Positions 21,176 through 22,493 of a stretch of 22,493 nucleotides of DNA are shown in pieces. A program made the translations under genes and the position numbers. This stretch comes from JAJOKK01 sp965370555 (GTDB lineage Bacteria > Bipolaricaulota > Bipolaricaulia > UBA7950 > UBA9294): NCBI GenBank assembly GCA_965370555.1, contig CBDUVB010000023.1, forward strand, positions 1-22,493. Direction: 5' to 3'. Position 1 is the first letter of the stretch. Each line of letters begins with the position of its first letter. Under the pieces are notes generated by a model. The model saw nothing but the letters and a program-made list of their open reading frames with translations, searched no databases and was not told the DNA's origin.

Positions 21176-22093
21176 CTAGTTGTAGCGAATCCGGGGATCG
21201 AGAATCCCGTAGGAGATATCGACGAGCATGTTCATGAACACGACAGCCAACGCAAAGACAAGTGTGGTCGCCATGATCACCGGATAGTCTCGATTACCCA
21301 CGCTGGTCACGTAGTACTTCCCGATTCCGGGAATGGCGAAGATCCGTTCGACGATCATCGATCCGGTCATCATCCCGGCGAAAGCCGGTCCGGCGATGGT
21401 GGTCACGGGGATGAGCGCGTTGCGCAGGGTGTGCTTCAACATCACCCAGATCTCGCGCACTCCCTTCGCTCGCGCGGTCTGGATGTACTCCTCGCGGACG
21501 ACCTGCAGCATCGATGCGCGGGTCATCCGGGCAAACATCGCCATGTACGCGGTCCCTAAGGTGAGTGCGGGCAGCACGACGTGGATCGGACTTCCCCATG
21601 TGGCTACAGGGAACCACTCGAGTTTAAGTGCGAAGATCCAGATCAGAAGAGGCCCCATCGCCATATTGGGGATGGAAAGACCGAGCATCGATATCCACAT
21701 TGCTCCGTAGTCGATCAGCGAGTTCTGCTTGACCGCACTGATCACCCCCAACGGGATACCGAAGAATACGGCGACCCCGAACGAGGCCAGGCCGAGGAGA
21801 CCTGTCACCGGCCACTGCTGCGCCAGGATGTCGTTCACCGTTCGCGACCTGTAGGATATCGACGGGCCCAGATCGAAGCGCATGAATCCCCACATATAGT
21901 CGACGTACTGTTTCCACAAGGGATCATCCAAGTGGTACTTGGCGTTCAGGTTATCTATGATCGCTTGAGGAAGTGCCTTCTCGGCATCGAACGGCCCACC
22001 AGGGATGGAGTGCATCAACAAGAAGGTAATGCTCGATACGACAAGGATGATAGGGATAACCCACAGAATCCGTTTTATCACAAACTCAAACAT
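21176..22093 (-). CDS. peptide-type ABC transporter permease, DppB/OppB family
   Basis: A 305-residue inner-membrane permease opening MFEFVIKRILWVIPIILVVS and with the SIPGGPFDAEKALP segment typical of the family. The EAA loop is EYIQTARAKGVREIWVMLKHTLRNAL, and the end is DISYGILDPRIRYN. Length is normal. Its start is ATG at 22093 with AAAAGG 11 bases upstream. It follows the second binding-protein gene by 84 bases and a GC-rich stem-loop, and precedes the DppC-type gene by 20 bases. Residue differences from the other DppB-type protein are extensive, so this is a separate, older paralogue rather than a recent copy. Confidence 0.95.
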   Translation of the reverse strand: MFEFVIKRILWVIPIILVVSSITFLLMHSIPGGPFDAEKALPQAIIDNLNAKYHLDDPLWKQYVDYMWGFMRFDLGPSISYRSRTVNDILAQQWPVTGLLGLASFGVAVFFGIPLGVISAVKQNSLIDYGAMWISMLGLSIPNMAMGPLLIWIFALKLEWFPVATWGSPIHVVLPALTLGTAYMAMFARMTRASMLQVVREEYIQTARAKGVREIWVMLKHTLRNALIPVTTIAGPAFAGMMTGSMIVERIFAIPGIGKYYVTSVGNRDYPVIMATTLVFALAVVFMNMLVDISYGILDPRIRYN

Positions 22094-22122
22094 ATATATT
22101 TCGACCTTTTACAGATTAGCAA

Positions 22123-22150
22123 GGTGGGGCAGCAATCAAGCCGCCCCACC
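22123..22150 (-). other. intercistronic stem-loop in the second transporter locus
   Basis: GGTGGGGC and GCCCCACC form a perfect 8-bp GC-rich stem around a 12-base loop, 27 bases after the binding-protein stop. No T-run follows on the minus strand, so RNA protection or partial termination is more likely than full termination. It sits in the same place as the stem-loop in the other locus. Confidence 0.6.
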
Positions 22151-22177
22151 ATATCTTTAGCGTATTGATCCTTTCAC

Positions 22178-22493
22178 CTAGTGCGGAAGGATATCCCACT
22201 GCTCCCAGTGCTCGCCACCGAGCGGGGCGTACGTCCGCACGACGTACGGCTTCGTCAGTACGACCATCGTGTAGAAGTAGATCGGTGCGATGCCAGCGTC
22301 GGTATCGCAGAAGAGGGTCTCCGCCTGGTGATAGAGGTCGAGCCTCGTCGCCGGATCGGTCTCGCGTGCCGCCTGCTCGACGGCTGCGTCGAAGTCAGGG
22401 TTATTGTAGTTAGCGTAGTTCGAGCCCGACTTGGAGTTGAAGACCTCGTTCACCCAGTTGTTGGCGTCAGGATAGTCCGCGCACCAACCCATG
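22178..22493 (-). CDS. peptide ABC transporter substrate-binding protein, C-terminal part only (runs off the window)
   Basis: The visible 104 residues are the end of an SBP family 5 protein. GWCADYPDANNWVNEVF is the conserved 'GW-DYPDP' block before the hinge. The family's 'Y-NP-FDAAVEQAA..TD...R..LYHQAETLF' helix follows, then IAPIYFYTMVVLTKPYVVRTY, and the chain ends DILPH. The frame is open at the window's right edge, and the ATG at 22492 is internal, not a start. It is the binding protein of the second locus and is followed by its DppB- and DppC-type permeases. Confidence 0.93.
   Translation of the reverse strand, partial: MGWCADYPDANNWVNEVFNSKSGSNYANYNNPDFDAAVEQAARETDPATRLDLYHQAETLFCDTDAGIAPIYFYTMVVLTKPYVVRTYAPLGGEHWEQWDILPH

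Noticed and set aside
1..22493. CRISPR array, transposase, integrase, rRNA, toxin-antitoxin or defence genes
   Set aside because: No regularly spaced repeats, recombinase motifs or known defence signatures were seen on either strand.

Overview
This window looks like ordinary bacterial chromosome of moderately high GC, carrying housekeeping genes and two peptide-type ABC transporter loci. The host has bacterial-type acetyl-CoA carboxylase subunits. Its soluble ABC binding protein has a signal peptide but no lipobox, which fits a diderm cell envelope. Sugar-to-lipid enzymes sit beside paired Dpp/Opp loci, which fits an anaerobic, peptide- and sugar-using lineage such as Bipolaricaulota (Acetothermia/OP1) or a Thermotogota relative. 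That placement is an impression from gene content, not a demonstrated assignment. No phage, plasmid, CRISPR, rRNA or canonical tRNA gene was seen.

Region 1 (1-4450): a plus-strand pair (nitroreductase, two-domain GNAT-like protein) faces a minus-strand GNAT acetyltransferase and a small exported lamin-tail-domain protein. A gap of about 670 bases follows. It holds several hairpins and a tRNA-like folded segment. A GYD-domain protein then converges on a small lipoprotein.

Region 2 (4010-9730, minus strand): fructose-bisphosphate aldolase, 6-phosphofructokinase, a [2Fe-2S] protein that looks like the surviving C-terminus of a glycerol-3-phosphate-dehydrogenase-type flavoenzyme, its FAD/NAD oxidoreductase partner, a DUF1667 cysteine protein, a diacylglycerol-kinase-family lipid kinase and a lipoprotein. 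Very tight junctions (1-nt gap, two 4-nt GTGA overlaps) suggest co-transcription of subsets. The theme runs from triose phosphate and glycerol phosphate to phospholipid.

Region 3 (9900-13725): a DUF502 membrane protein, accD and accA form a compact minus-strand operon for malonyl-CoA synthesis. A membrane-anchored lytic transglycosylase diverges from it and converges on uracil phosphoribosyltransferase.

Region 4 (13930-15620): an amidohydrolase with a good promoter. About 500 bases without an intact gene follow, holding a pair of structured repeats and a truncated GxxExxY-family remnant.

Region 5 (15620-22493, minus strand): two consecutive peptide ABC loci of order binding protein, DppB-type permease, DppC-type permease. 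Neither has an ATPase gene in the window. A strong promoter and a small exported protein of unknown function precede the complete locus. Both loci carry a stem-loop between the binding protein and the first permease.

The most notable observations are the beheaded dehydrogenase beside intact partners, with a short tandem repeat at its breakpoint; a phosphofructokinase with mixed donor-specificity residues; a DppC permease with an extra N-terminal membrane domain; and repeat hairpins showing compensatory base changes. I did not find a clear new multi-gene defence or mobile system.
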